Below, one piece after another: positions 53,138 to 61,531 of a stretch of 64,000 nucleotides of DNA (within the stretch, counting starts at the first letter, position 1; every line of letters starts with the position of its first letter). The position numbers and the translations under genes were made by a program. The notes beneath the pieces were generated by a model, which was not told where the DNA came from, ran no database searches, and worked only from the letters and a program-made list of their open reading frames with translations. The stretch covers positions 372,001 through 436,000 of the forward strand of contig JAWPMT010000006.1 in NCBI GenBank assembly GCA_033344775.1, read 5' to 3'. Source of the DNA: Cytophagales bacterium. GTDB taxonomy: Bacteria; Bacteroidota; Bacteroidia; Cytophagales; Cyclobacteriaceae.

Positions 53138-53692
53138 ATGGCGCAATCCATTCCTCCTTTATTCTACTCATTTGAATCAGACGATCTGTTCAAAAAATGC
53201 ATTGAGTGCGAACGACCACTTGATGATGATTGTGATTATGTGATTGAGAAAGCTTTTCGTAATTATCCAGGTTACAAAGCCAAAGATGTCATTTTCGATT
53301 ATGCGCTTTGCATGAACTGTGCTTTGGAGATCCGGGAGTCCTTTTCAAAAAAATCATTGGAAGCGATGGATCAGTATTTTGCACAACATACGCAGAGTCG
53401 CATTGTGCTGGTAGATGAAGAGGGCAACTTCAATGTGGACGAGTGTCTTTCTTCTTGTCTGGTCAAAGGAACCAAAGTGACGGACTTAACCGAATACCAG
53501 ATCTACGCACATTGTCGCGGAAAGCAGTTGAGTTCGCAAATTCCTCCTTACATGGTCAGCAATGAGGCAGTGGATGATATGCTTCCTTTACTCTCGAACG
53601 AGACCCAGGATATTTTGAATGGATTCTTCAACAAGCACTTCTCCCCCGATCCTTCGATCATGAATCCTGTTCCGAAGATTGTGTTGGTGTGA
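53138..53692 (+). CDS. Zinc-ribbon-like protein, conserved hypothetical
   Basis: 184 residues, cytoplasmic. Two CxxC pairs (FKKCIECERP and ALCMNCALEI) probably bind one zinc. Further Cys residues in DECLSSCLVKG. A near-consensus -7 box TACTTTAG lies at 53117-53124. Its stop is inside the following repeat. Family not known to me. Divergent from the fad operon. Confidence 0.75.
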   Translation: MAQSIPPLFYSFESDDLFKKCIECERPLDDDCDYVIEKAFRNYPGYKAKDVIFDYALCMNCALEIRESFSKKSLEAMDQYFAQHTQSRIVLVDEEGNFNVDECLSSCLVKGTKVTDLTEYQIYAHCRGKQLSSQIPPYMVSNEAVDDMLPLLSNETQDILNGFFNKHFSPDPSIMNPVPKIVLV

Positions 53693-53779
53693 TTTCGACA
53701 GGCTCGGGGGCGCCTAGCCAATCTGACAATAGAAAGTGCTATCGAGACAGGTTCAGGGACGCCTTGTCAATCTGAAAGG
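53690..53779. repeat. Tandem REP-like repeat, copy D
   Basis: Two imperfect tandem units (CGACAGGCTCGGGGGCGCCT... and CGAGACAGGTTCAGGGACGCCT...), each ending CAATCTGA. The first unit overlaps the stop codon of the zinc-ribbon gene. Its CGACAGGCTC part is the same as in copy A. Confidence 0.6.
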
Positions 53780-53783
53780 GAGT

Positions 53784-55613
53784 TCAATTCAAAATATCTC
53801 CCCGCAGCTGACGGAATCTTTTTCTCGCTTCAGCGGCGTACATACTTCCAGGATATTCAGTGAGGAACGTGCGGTAGAGTTCTTGTGCATCTTCTGTCTT
53901 GCCCATGTTCCTTTCCAGAATTTCAGCTTTTGCAAAAGCGGCATCATCTGCCAGGATATCATAGCCATATTCCTGAAGTAGTTTTTCCAGGTATTCGACA
54001 GACTGATCGAACTGACCTAGCTCCCGGTAAATTTTGGCAAGGCTCCAGTAAGATTCATCAACAATGGAATGTCCTGGGTTTTGATCAATCAATTCTTTGA
54101 ATGAAGCGATGGCTTCTTCGTTTTTATTTTGGAATAGCAGCAATTCCGTGTCCGCAAATTTTTTCATTACGAAATCTGATGTATCCAGTATCGTATTATT
54201 GTTAATCAGCAGGCTGAGAGAAATCGCATCGTTCGAAATTTCCCGTGTCGTGGCTCTTTTCAGAATATCGATGTGGCTCAAAGCAAGGGCGAAATAACCC
54301 GTGTAATAATTGAGTTTTGCATTTCGCAATTTCGCCTCGTATCCAACCAGGGTTTCTTTATTCAGTTTTTCTACTTGTGAATAAAGCAGCGAAGCTTCCC
54401 AGGGATCTCCTTGTAAAAGATAAATGTCTCCCAAATCGAGTTTACTTCTAGATATGAGAATCGGGCTTACTCGTGGAATGGCGATGATGTCCTCCAGGAT
54501 ATCAATGGCGATCTGCATCTCGCTCAAATGAAACGCATGAAGTAGTGCTTTGCTTCGCATTCCTTCCATGGTGATTTTGCTGGCACCTAATTCATCGTAC
54601 AATCTTTGATATTCAATGGTGAGTGCTCGAATGGCTACTTTGTCCACGGGGAATGTGCTCTTGACCAAGCCTTCCTTACTTACGATCAACATTCGACGTG
54701 CCTTTCCATAGTTGTAAGATTTGCCGAACGTTTTCACTACATATTCATAAATGGTGACTGCATCTTGCCATGCTTTGTTGTCAATCGCAATCCGGCCGAT
54801 TTTAATGGACTCATCACCGGCGGAGCCGGTCCGGCGATCCAGCGCTCGGGCTTGTAGAAAAGCGCCGTAAAAATTTTTGCGCTGGAGCTCGATCCAAATG
54901 AGCAGTTCGCTGTACACGGAAACCTCAGGCTCCTTTTGAATTTTTCGGATCAGGGTCTCCTCTAAGAAGGCCAGGTCTTCTTCATCGGCGAAGAGATTTT
55001 GAAAAATATTTTTGATGTAATTCAGATTGCTGGGATTCGCTAAGGCATAGTACAGATACTCCTCGACCATGAGCTGTTTCTGATCTGTCATCCGATACAC
55101 AGTCGCAAGGTCCAACGCGTAGGCCGCAGGGCGGCCGTTAATTTTTCGGGCTTGATGCAAGAAGTCAATCGCATACGAAAACAGCTCCTTGGTCACGAAA
55201 CTTTGAGCCAGAAATGTCAATTGATATTGATTTGTCTCAAGTTGTTTTTTCAAAGCCTGAAAGGCCGCTTTTTGTTTTTGTTCTTCTCCTGTCGAAGCGT
55301 ATAGAAAAATCTGATCAACGCGATATTGATAATTGGTGGGATAATATTTCAGGGCAGTGGTCAAATATTTATCCGCCTCCTTGAAACGCTGCTGATTGAC
55401 CAGTAAACTAAAATAGTTGGTGTGAATACCCGGAATGGCTTGTCGTTGTTTGGCCAGGTCTTTGTAAAGCGCCTCAGCTTTTTCCAACTCTCCATTCACA
55501 TAGTACTCATTACCCAGCTGGACATTTTGCTCGATTTGCGCCGGACTATTTTTTCGCTGCGCAACAAGACCAGTTGTTATAAATAGGCAAATGATTACGA
55601 CGAGGTACCTCAT
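53784..55613 (-). CDS. TPR protein, secreted
   Basis: 609 residues from ATG 55613 (a GTG at 55628 is in frame). Signal peptide MRYLVVIICLFITTGLVAQ. TPR/TPR-like helix pairs throughout, clear at the N-terminus (LGNEYYVNGELEKAEALYKD) and C-terminus (SLAKIYRELGQFDQSVEYLE, ELYRTFLTEYPGSMYAAEAR). Probably a scaffold in periplasm or outer membrane. Its start region borders the predicted oriC. Confidence 0.85.
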   Translation of the reverse strand: MRYLVVIICLFITTGLVAQRKNSPAQIEQNVQLGNEYYVNGELEKAEALYKDLAKQRQAIPGIHTNYFSLLVNQQRFKEADKYLTTALKYYPTNYQYRVDQIFLYASTGEEQKQKAAFQALKKQLETNQYQLTFLAQSFVTKELFSYAIDFLHQARKINGRPAAYALDLATVYRMTDQKQLMVEEYLYYALANPSNLNYIKNIFQNLFADEEDLAFLEETLIRKIQKEPEVSVYSELLIWIELQRKNFYGAFLQARALDRRTGSAGDESIKIGRIAIDNKAWQDAVTIYEYVVKTFGKSYNYGKARRMLIVSKEGLVKSTFPVDKVAIRALTIEYQRLYDELGASKITMEGMRSKALLHAFHLSEMQIAIDILEDIIAIPRVSPILISRSKLDLGDIYLLQGDPWEASLLYSQVEKLNKETLVGYEAKLRNAKLNYYTGYFALALSHIDILKRATTREISNDAISLSLLINNNTILDTSDFVMKKFADTELLLFQNKNEEAIASFKELIDQNPGHSIVDESYWSLAKIYRELGQFDQSVEYLEKLLQEYGYDILADDAAFAKAEILERNMGKTEDAQELYRTFLTEYPGSMYAAEARKRFRQLRGDILN

Positions 55614-55990
55614 GTTTATCTTATCCACAAATTCTTATACTAGTTTAATATTATAAGGTTTTTTTTAAAGAAGTATTATTCATTATTAGGACTGTGGATT
55701 TGTGAATAAGTCATCAAAATTAGATTTGTATTATCCGAATGTTCATTAACACCAATTGCCTGGCGTTTATACACATGTTATATCCACTTTATTCTATTGA
55801 AAATCAAGCTTTTAATATTTAGTGTGTGGAAGTGAATAAGTTGAATGTGGGTAAAGTGAAATTAAGGTTATCTACATCGGGGTGATGAAATTTTATATTT
55901 AGGGAGATGTTATGAACGGAAGCAAGGTGTGAGAAAAGGCTGAAATAATAAATGCCCTATTATTCACAGGATGTCATGTGGTTATTCACA
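55614..55990. other. oriC: Predicted chromosomal replication origin (oriC)
   Basis: Perfect DnaA boxes (TTATNCACA): 55621-55629 (+), 55701-55709 (-), 55767-55775 (+), 55960-55968 (+) and 55982-55990 (+). One-mismatch boxes: 55831-55839, 55846-55854 and 55868-55876. The segment 55630-55690 is extremely A+T-rich, a plausible unwinding element. The last perfect box overlaps the stop of the gene at 55986. The parS sites and mnmG nearby agree with an origin position. Confidence 0.85.
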
Positions 55991-57677
55991 GGTTATCAAT
56001 AACAAAGTTGTCAATATTGATCTCCCATTTAGCCCTTAATTCGGTAAAGCCAGGATATAGTCTAACAGGTTCTGGGGCCTGATTAAGATTGAAATTGCCG
56101 TAGGTCCATTCTCCGTCGTTGTTGGAATCAATTAAAACCCGTAGTGAGTATTGACCTGGAGGAATCCTTGTAAAGGTTCCTTTAGGTGTATTTCCTTTGG
56201 TAGCAATGACGTTATATTTCTTGTCAATCAATTCCACAAAGTAACTAGGTTGATCTATTTGAATAGAAAATCCAATCATACCAGTTTCTATTTCCTCTAT
56301 AACGGAATAATTATTTTCAATAACTTCCGATGAATCTCTTTCTATGGAAATGATTGCTCCCTTGTTAGCATGGAAAGTGAATCTATTGAAATCAATGACC
56401 TGTGTTACTGAATCTGGAAGGGATTGATTAATGATGCTTGCCACAGAATCTGAATACTGTTTCCAATCAAATACATATTGAATGGTAAGATTGGTCTTGT
56501 CATGATTTAATGAGAATTCAGGATTGTAGTAACTCAAGGGTACTGTGAGTAATGAATCACCTTTGATAGTAAATGCGTTTTGATCAAATGAAACAACAGG
56601 TTTATTAAAAGCCACCTGGATCTTTACAGAATCTGGTAAGGAGGAATTTGGTTTAGGTGTAGTAGTAAGTGTGAATTTCTCTTGCTTCTTAGATGATTCA
56701 TTAAACTTAATGTAGATCGTATCTTGTGTTACTTGTTGTAAGGTGTCGGACGCAGTGAGGTAAACAGCCAGGCTGTCCGGATATTGAGCCTGAGGATAAA
56801 ATCGCAGAGAGGCAGCATCGGGATTCAATCGATGATAGATCTCATACAATGAATCTGAAGTTACTGCCTGGTAGGAAGTCAAAGCTTTGTTGTAACGTAC
56901 TTCAAAGTATTTACCTCCGGGTCTACCGGTCAGTAATTCTGGTTCAGTAATATCGAGAAGAATGGTATTTAGTTGGATAGTATCATAGTTGGCTAGCAAG
57001 TTGATCGTGTCAGGTATGAAGGTGTGTTTCTCCGTCGCTGCATCAAATAGAAGATTACTGTTTTCATCTTTAAAGGCAAAGAGTTTGTATTGATCTGATT
57101 TTATATTGGTGATCTGAAAGAATCCTTGCTCATTCGAGTTGATAAAATACCTTGGTTTTTCTTTGGCATAATTCAAGGAGTCATGAAGGGTATAAAGACC
57201 AATGGTCATGCCTTCTTCGACTTCTTGTGTTAGCAAGTCTTTTATGCTACCTGATACAATCAATGAATCGATAACAGGTCCTGTACTAAATGGAAGTACC
57301 AGGTTTTCTGCTGGTGACTTTTCAGTGATGTCCGTAATGCCTTTGAAGAAGTTAAAAGTATAAGTGGTACTGTCTTCAAAGGGCTCTTCGAATTTAATGA
57401 TGACGCTGGTCTTCTTGGTTTGAACTACGTATTTGTTTTCGGTAGATGGGGTAATGATCAGGTTTTGTTTGAGCTGATCTGCTGTTACAAACTCATCGAA
57501 AGTGAGTCGGATAATATTGTCCTTAAAGTTGATGGCTTGCATCTCCGGAACGGACTCTAATAAAGTTGGAGGTATGGTATCCTTAGGTCCACCGGATACA
57601 GATATAGGGCTTGCACATTCATTAAGAAAAGGAATGATCAGAATGAATGGGATGATGAATTTTAAGAATGATCTCAC
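55986..57677 (-). CDS. Ig-like (Big_5) domain lipoprotein
   Basis: 563 residues from GTG 57677, which overlaps the upstream stop (GTGA). Signal with lipobox FLNEC-A. Next comes the Big_5 Ig-like block SGGPKDTIPPTLLESVPEMQ, NIIRLTFDEFVTADQL. Further beta domains follow. This family is common as cell-surface lipoproteins in Bacteroidota; role unknown. It lies directly beside oriC, ending within the last DnaA box. Confidence 0.85.
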   Translation of the reverse strand: MRSFLKFIIPFILIIPFLNECASPISVSGGPKDTIPPTLLESVPEMQAINFKDNIIRLTFDEFVTADQLKQNLIITPSTENKYVVQTKKTSVIIKFEEPFEDSTTYTFNFFKGITDITEKSPAENLVLPFSTGPVIDSLIVSGSIKDLLTQEVEEGMTIGLYTLHDSLNYAKEKPRYFINSNEQGFFQITNIKSDQYKLFAFKDENSNLLFDAATEKHTFIPDTINLLANYDTIQLNTILLDITEPELLTGRPGGKYFEVRYNKALTSYQAVTSDSLYEIYHRLNPDAASLRFYPQAQYPDSLAVYLTASDTLQQVTQDTIYIKFNESSKKQEKFTLTTTPKPNSSLPDSVKIQVAFNKPVVSFDQNAFTIKGDSLLTVPLSYYNPEFSLNHDKTNLTIQYVFDWKQYSDSVASIINQSLPDSVTQVIDFNRFTFHANKGAIISIERDSSEVIENNYSVIEEIETGMIGFSIQIDQPSYFVELIDKKYNVIATKGNTPKGTFTRIPPGQYSLRVLIDSNNDGEWTYGNFNLNQAPEPVRLYPGFTELRAKWEINIDNFVIDNL

Positions 57678-58546
57678 TTCGTTAAAACGTAAATAAGGGA
57701 GGAATAATTACCTGTTTGTTTCGCTTTTTGATTGGATTTAAGTCCGGTTTTGAAACCACGTAACATAGCTAATTTGTTGCCAATGTACTTTTCACTCAAC
57801 AAGGACACATAGAAAGCATCTAATTTCATTGGAATGGTTTCCTGAATCTTCATTTTGGTCTTGGTGGCTAGAGCCTGCATCGTTTCTGGTGTGAAATGGT
57901 ACAAATGTCGGGGGACATCATATCCTGCCCAATATGCCTGATAATGTTGCGCATCATATGAGGCACAGTTTGGCACTGCTATTAATAGTTTACCATCGTC
58001 CTTTAATAGTTTTCGTAGTGCTCGAATGGTGTCTATCAAATCATGAATATGCTCCACCACGTGCCATGCAGTGATGACATTATACTTCTCTTTAAGGTCT
58101 TTGGTCAATTCGGGATATACGGTAAGCCCCTTGCTGATGGCTTTATTTCTTGCACTTTCACTAGGCTCTACTCCAGTAGTCTCCCAATTGCTCTGCTTCA
58201 TATGAGCCAATACATCACCTGTTCCACAGCCATAGTCGAGCATTCGTTTTTCAGTACTGTAATTAGTTATCAGCCTCTTCTTCCAATTCAGAGTGAAATG
58301 CCGTGCCACCTTGTAGATTAGATTGGTAAGGTTATTACTATTATCAGTATGAGAGATATAATTCTCGTTCTCATAATAGGCGCCTATTGCTTCTTTGTCT
58401 GGACGTGGATTTGTATATAGCAGTAAGCATTTTTGACATTGGACGATAGCAAAGCTTTCCTTGCTGTGACTATGATCGTCTACAATGATATGATTAGAAT
58501 GACTGCTAAAACCACAGAGTGGACATTCCTCAAGTTTTTCGTACAT
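57674..58546 (-). CDS. SAM methyltransferase with N-terminal zinc ribbon
   Basis: 290 residues. N-terminal CxxC pairs (EECPLCGFSS and VQCQKCLLLYTNPRP) form a zinc ribbon, followed by the methyltransferase motif I MLDYGCGTGDVLAHM and post-I VITAWHVVEHIHDLIDTI. It resembles class I methyltransferases of the CMAS/UbiG type acting on small molecules or glycans. 2 nt after mnmG and overlapping the Ig-like gene by 4 nt, so one operon. Confidence 0.88.
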   Translation of the reverse strand: MYEKLEECPLCGFSSHSNHIIVDDHSHSKESFAIVQCQKCLLLYTNPRPDKEAIGAYYENENYISHTDNSNNLTNLIYKVARHFTLNWKKRLITNYSTEKRMLDYGCGTGDVLAHMKQSNWETTGVEPSESARNKAISKGLTVYPELTKDLKEKYNVITAWHVVEHIHDLIDTIRALRKLLKDDGKLLIAVPNCASYDAQHYQAYWAGYDVPRHLYHFTPETMQALATKTKMKIQETIPMKLDAFYVSLLSEKYIGNKLAMLRGFKTGLKSNQKAKQTGNYSSLIYVLTK

Positions 58547-58548
58547 GC

Positions 58549-60414
58549 CTATCTACCGAGATGAACCATTAGAATTGAGATATCAGCAGGACTCACGCCA
58601 CTAATTCTGGAAGCTTGTCCAAGGGTAAAAGGCTTCACTTTTCCCAACTTCTCAATGGCTTCTGCAGATAATGCGGTGATTTGACTGTAGTCAAAATTTG
58701 GATTGATCTTCTGATTTTCCAAAGTGATCATTTTAAGAGAATTCTCGTGCTCTCTTTGTATATAGGATTCGTATTTAATTCGGATCTCAGCCTGCTCTAA
58801 TACCTGTCTGTCGAAATGATCCAGATAGTTGAAGAGGTCATCTGATAGAGTGGCTATGGCGTCTATATGGAGTTCTGGTCTTTTGATCAACTGCTTCAGT
58901 GTAGACTTCTCCTTGATAGGTGCTGTAGGAATAGATGCCAGAAAGTCATTTGCTTCTGTGGGACTGGTCTTGGCTTCTGTCAATTTCTCAATGACCGTCT
59001 GTGTTTCAGACTCCTTTTTAAGCATGGTCTCCAGTCTTTCTTCAGTAGCTAATCCAAGATCAAATCCCTTTTGAGTCAATCTTTGGTCGGCATTATCCTG
59101 ACGAAGTAAGAGTCTGTATTCAGCTCTGGAAGTAAACATGCGGTAAGGCTCGTCTGTGCCTTTGTTGATCAGGTCATCAATGAGCACACCAATATATGCT
59201 TCGGATCTATTTAAGATGAAAGGATCTAATTCGTTATGTTTCTGATGGGCGTTGATTCCAGCGATCAATCCTTGGCATCCTGCCTCTTCATAGCCTGTGG
59301 TACCATTGATTTGCCCGGCGAAATAAAGGTTTTCTACTAGCTTGGTCTCAAGTGTAGGCTTTAATTGAGTGGGCTGAAAGAAGTCATATTCGATGGCATA
59401 ACCGGGACGGAACATCTTAGCATTCTCAAATCCTGGTATATGTCGAATGGCTTCGTATTGTACATTCTCAGGTAGAGAAGTTGAAAAGCCGTTTACATAG
59501 ACTTCAACTGTGTTCCATCCTTCAGGTTCTACGAAAATTTGATGTCTTTCTCTTTCGGCAAATCTTGTGATTTTGTCTTCTATTGATGGACAATACCTGG
59601 GCCCCAAGCCTTGAATTCTTCCATTGAACATAGGAGATTGAGAGAACCCAGTCTCCAAGGTCTCATGAACTACAGGATTCGTATAGGTGATCCAGCAGCT
59701 TCTTTGCTCTGTTAGGGTAGCAGTTTCATTAGAATAAGAGAACTTCTCTGGCACTTCGTCACCAGGTTGTTCTTCCATTTTAGAATAATCCAGGGATCTT
59801 CCATCCACTCTGGGAGGTGTACCTGTCTTCATTCTACCGCTTTTGAAGCCTAATGTTTCCAGTTGTTCAGTCAAGCCCGTCGATCCACGTTCTGCTGCAC
59901 GACCCCCACCAAAGTTCTTTTGCCCAATATGGATGAGCCCATTTAGGAATGTACCATTTGTAAGTACTACAGATTTGGCTCTGATTTCAATCCCCAGACT
60001 GGTCTTAATCCCGACTGCTTTATGATTCTCCACCACAACTTCAGTGACCATCTCTTGCCAGAAGTCTACATTTGGGTTCTGTTCCAAGGCTAATCTCCAC
60101 TCCTCTGCGAATCGCATACGATCGGATTGCGCTCTTGGACTCCACATAGCAGGTCCTTTTGATTTGTTAAGCATACGAAACTGGATCATGGTCTTATCGG
60201 TAATGATACCAGACATACCTCCTAAGGCATCTATCTCTCGAACAATTTGTCCTTTAGCGACTCCTCCCATTGCAGGATTGCAAGACATCTGTGCAATGGT
60301 GTTCATGTTCATGGTGATGAGCAAGACCCGAGATCCCATATTAGCTGCAGCGTTAGCAGCTTCACAGCCGGCATGACCAGCTCCAACAACAATTAAATCG
60401 TACTCTGAAAACAT
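58549..60414 (-). CDS. mnmG: tRNA uridine-5-carboxymethylaminomethyl modification enzyme MnmG
   Basis: 621 residues from ATG 60414, giving the canonical N-terminus [20 protein letters not shown] with the FAD motif GAGHAG. The ATG at 60441 would encode residues through a parS site and is less likely. Other blocks: [60 protein letters not shown]. With MnmE it modifies the wobble uridine of several tRNAs. Its location near oriC is a common arrangement in bacteria. Confidence 0.97.
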   Translation of the reverse strand: MFSEYDLIVVGAGHAGCEAANAAANMGSRVLLITMNMNTIAQMSCNPAMGGVAKGQIVREIDALGGMSGIITDKTMIQFRMLNKSKGPAMWSPRAQSDRMRFAEEWRLALEQNPNVDFWQEMVTEVVVENHKAVGIKTSLGIEIRAKSVVLTNGTFLNGLIHIGQKNFGGGRAAERGSTGLTEQLETLGFKSGRMKTGTPPRVDGRSLDYSKMEEQPGDEVPEKFSYSNETATLTEQRSCWITYTNPVVHETLETGFSQSPMFNGRIQGLGPRYCPSIEDKITRFAERERHQIFVEPEGWNTVEVYVNGFSTSLPENVQYEAIRHIPGFENAKMFRPGYAIEYDFFQPTQLKPTLETKLVENLYFAGQINGTTGYEEAGCQGLIAGINAHQKHNELDPFILNRSEAYIGVLIDDLINKGTDEPYRMFTSRAEYRLLLRQDNADQRLTQKGFDLGLATEERLETMLKKESETQTVIEKLTEAKTSPTEANDFLASIPTAPIKEKSTLKQLIKRPELHIDAIATLSDDLFNYLDHFDRQVLEQAEIRIKYESYIQREHENSLKMITLENQKINPNFDYSQITALSAEAIEKLGKVKPFTLGQASRISGVSPADISILMVHLGR

Positions 60415-60424
60415 GGCTTTTGGG

Positions 60425-60440
60425 TGTTCCACGTGGAACA
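60425..60440. promoter_or_regulatory. parS: parS site 1 (ParB-binding)
   Basis: TGTTCCACGTGGAACA, a perfect palindrome, extended by G/C on both sides. Just upstream of the mnmG start chosen here. Confidence 0.85.
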
Positions 60441-60469
60441 CTTTATTAATCCTTACTTCTTTATTTCAA

Positions 60470-60485
60470 TGTTCCACGTGGAACA
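60470..60485. promoter_or_regulatory. parS: parS site 2 (ParB-binding)
   Basis: Second identical TGTTCCACGTGGAACA, 45 bp from site 1, in the mnmG-ybeY intergenic region. Confidence 0.85.
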
Positions 60486-60677
60486 CTAGATAACTCATGA
60501 ATATTCTAACCTACTTGATCCTCATAAAACGCGCGCAATACTGTGTTGGTTAATCTTGATTCTGTAAATGTTAAGTCTTACTTACAAGACAATATCTACT
60601 GTGATCTTGATCAGCCATGGCTATTACATGAGTAATCTCATGCTGCCTTTTCAATATATGAACGTAACAAAATAGGT

Positions 60678-61130
60678 TTAATTAGATGTTCCACGTGGAA
60701 CACTTAATTTTCGCAGCAAAGATAAAGAAGCTTCTTCTTTCTTAGTCATGAGTATTTGCTCCTCTTCTGTCTTGTCTTTATATCCTAGAAGATGTAGACA
60801 TCCATGGGCAATGACTCGCATTAATTCTTCTTCAAAACTTACACGGAATTCCTTCGCATTATCTGCTACGCGATCGATGGAAATATAGATATCGCCAGAT
60901 ACGACTCGTTCTGCAGAGTAGTCGAACGTGATGATGTCCGTGTAATAGTCGTGATTGAGGTAGTCCTTGTTGATGGTCAGCAAGAACTCATCCGAACAAA
61001 AAATGTAATTAAGATTGGAGATTTGTTGTTGTTCTGATTGCGCGAGAGCGATGAGCCAGCCTTCTATCGCAGGCTCATCGAGGTTGATGGGTAGGTTGAC
61101 TTCTTCCGAATGGAAGTATATTTCAGTCAC
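60678..61130 (-). CDS. ybeY: Endoribonuclease YbeY (rRNA maturation)
   Basis: 150 residues from GTG 61130, overlapping the upstream gene by one base (TAGTG). Zinc-binding motif HGCLHLLGYKDKT, and the upstream motif TDIITFDYSAERVVSGDIYI typical of YbeY. It processes 16S rRNA 3' ends and takes part in ribosome quality control. The end of its reading frame is read through parS site 3 (residues SVPRGTSN). Confidence 0.94.
   Translation of the reverse strand: MTEIYFHSEEVNLPINLDEPAIEGWLIALAQSEQQQISNLNYIFCSDEFLLTINKDYLNHDYYTDIITFDYSAERVVSGDIYISIDRVADNAKEFRVSFEEELMRVIAHGCLHLLGYKDKTEEEQILMTKKEEASLSLLRKLSVPRGTSN
60687..60702. promoter_or_regulatory. parS: parS site 3 (ParB-binding)
   Basis: Third identical TGTTCCACGTGGAACA, lying inside the 3' end of ybeY. 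Confidence 0.85.
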
Positions 61131-61531
61131 TATTGTAGGTAGAATGTCAATTCCACTACGCGTCCTTCGTCTTTGAAGGTCACTTCATCACAAAGGTGTT
61201 TCATCAAAAAGATGCCTCTACCTCCAGGGTTTTCAAGATTTTCTGGTGCTGTTGGATCAGGTAATTCGTCGTATTGAAAACCTTCACCTTCATCTTCAAC
61301 AGTGAACCGAATGGTATTTTCTTCCAGCTTCAACTGCAAGTCAACACTCTTACTCTTGTCTCCTTTGTTTCCATGAAGGATCGCATTATTCACCGACTCA
61401 GTGACAGCAATCATGATGTTACCATAAATGTCATCGTTGAGGGCATACTTCTCTTTTGCATTGTCGATAAAGCTCTCAATGATGCGGATATTTTCCGAAA
61501 GAGATGGAATCTGTATTTGAATGGAATCCAT
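61130..61531 (-). CDS. Anti-sigma-factor-type ATP-binding protein (RsbW-like)
   Basis: 133 residues. GHKL ATPase fold: N box MIAVTESVNNAILHGNKGD, G1 box VEDEGEGF, G2 box NPGGRGIFLMKHLCD. RsbW/SpoIIAB-type proteins bind sigma factors or kinase partners. No sigma factor or anti-anti-sigma partner is adjacent. Overlaps the neighbouring genes on both sides by 1 nt. Confidence 0.9.
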   Translation of the reverse strand: MDSIQIQIPSLSENIRIIESFIDNAKEKYALNDDIYGNIMIAVTESVNNAILHGNKGDKSKSVDLQLKLEENTIRFTVEDEGEGFQYDELPDPTAPENLENPGGRGIFLMKHLCDEVTFKDEGRVVELTFYLQ

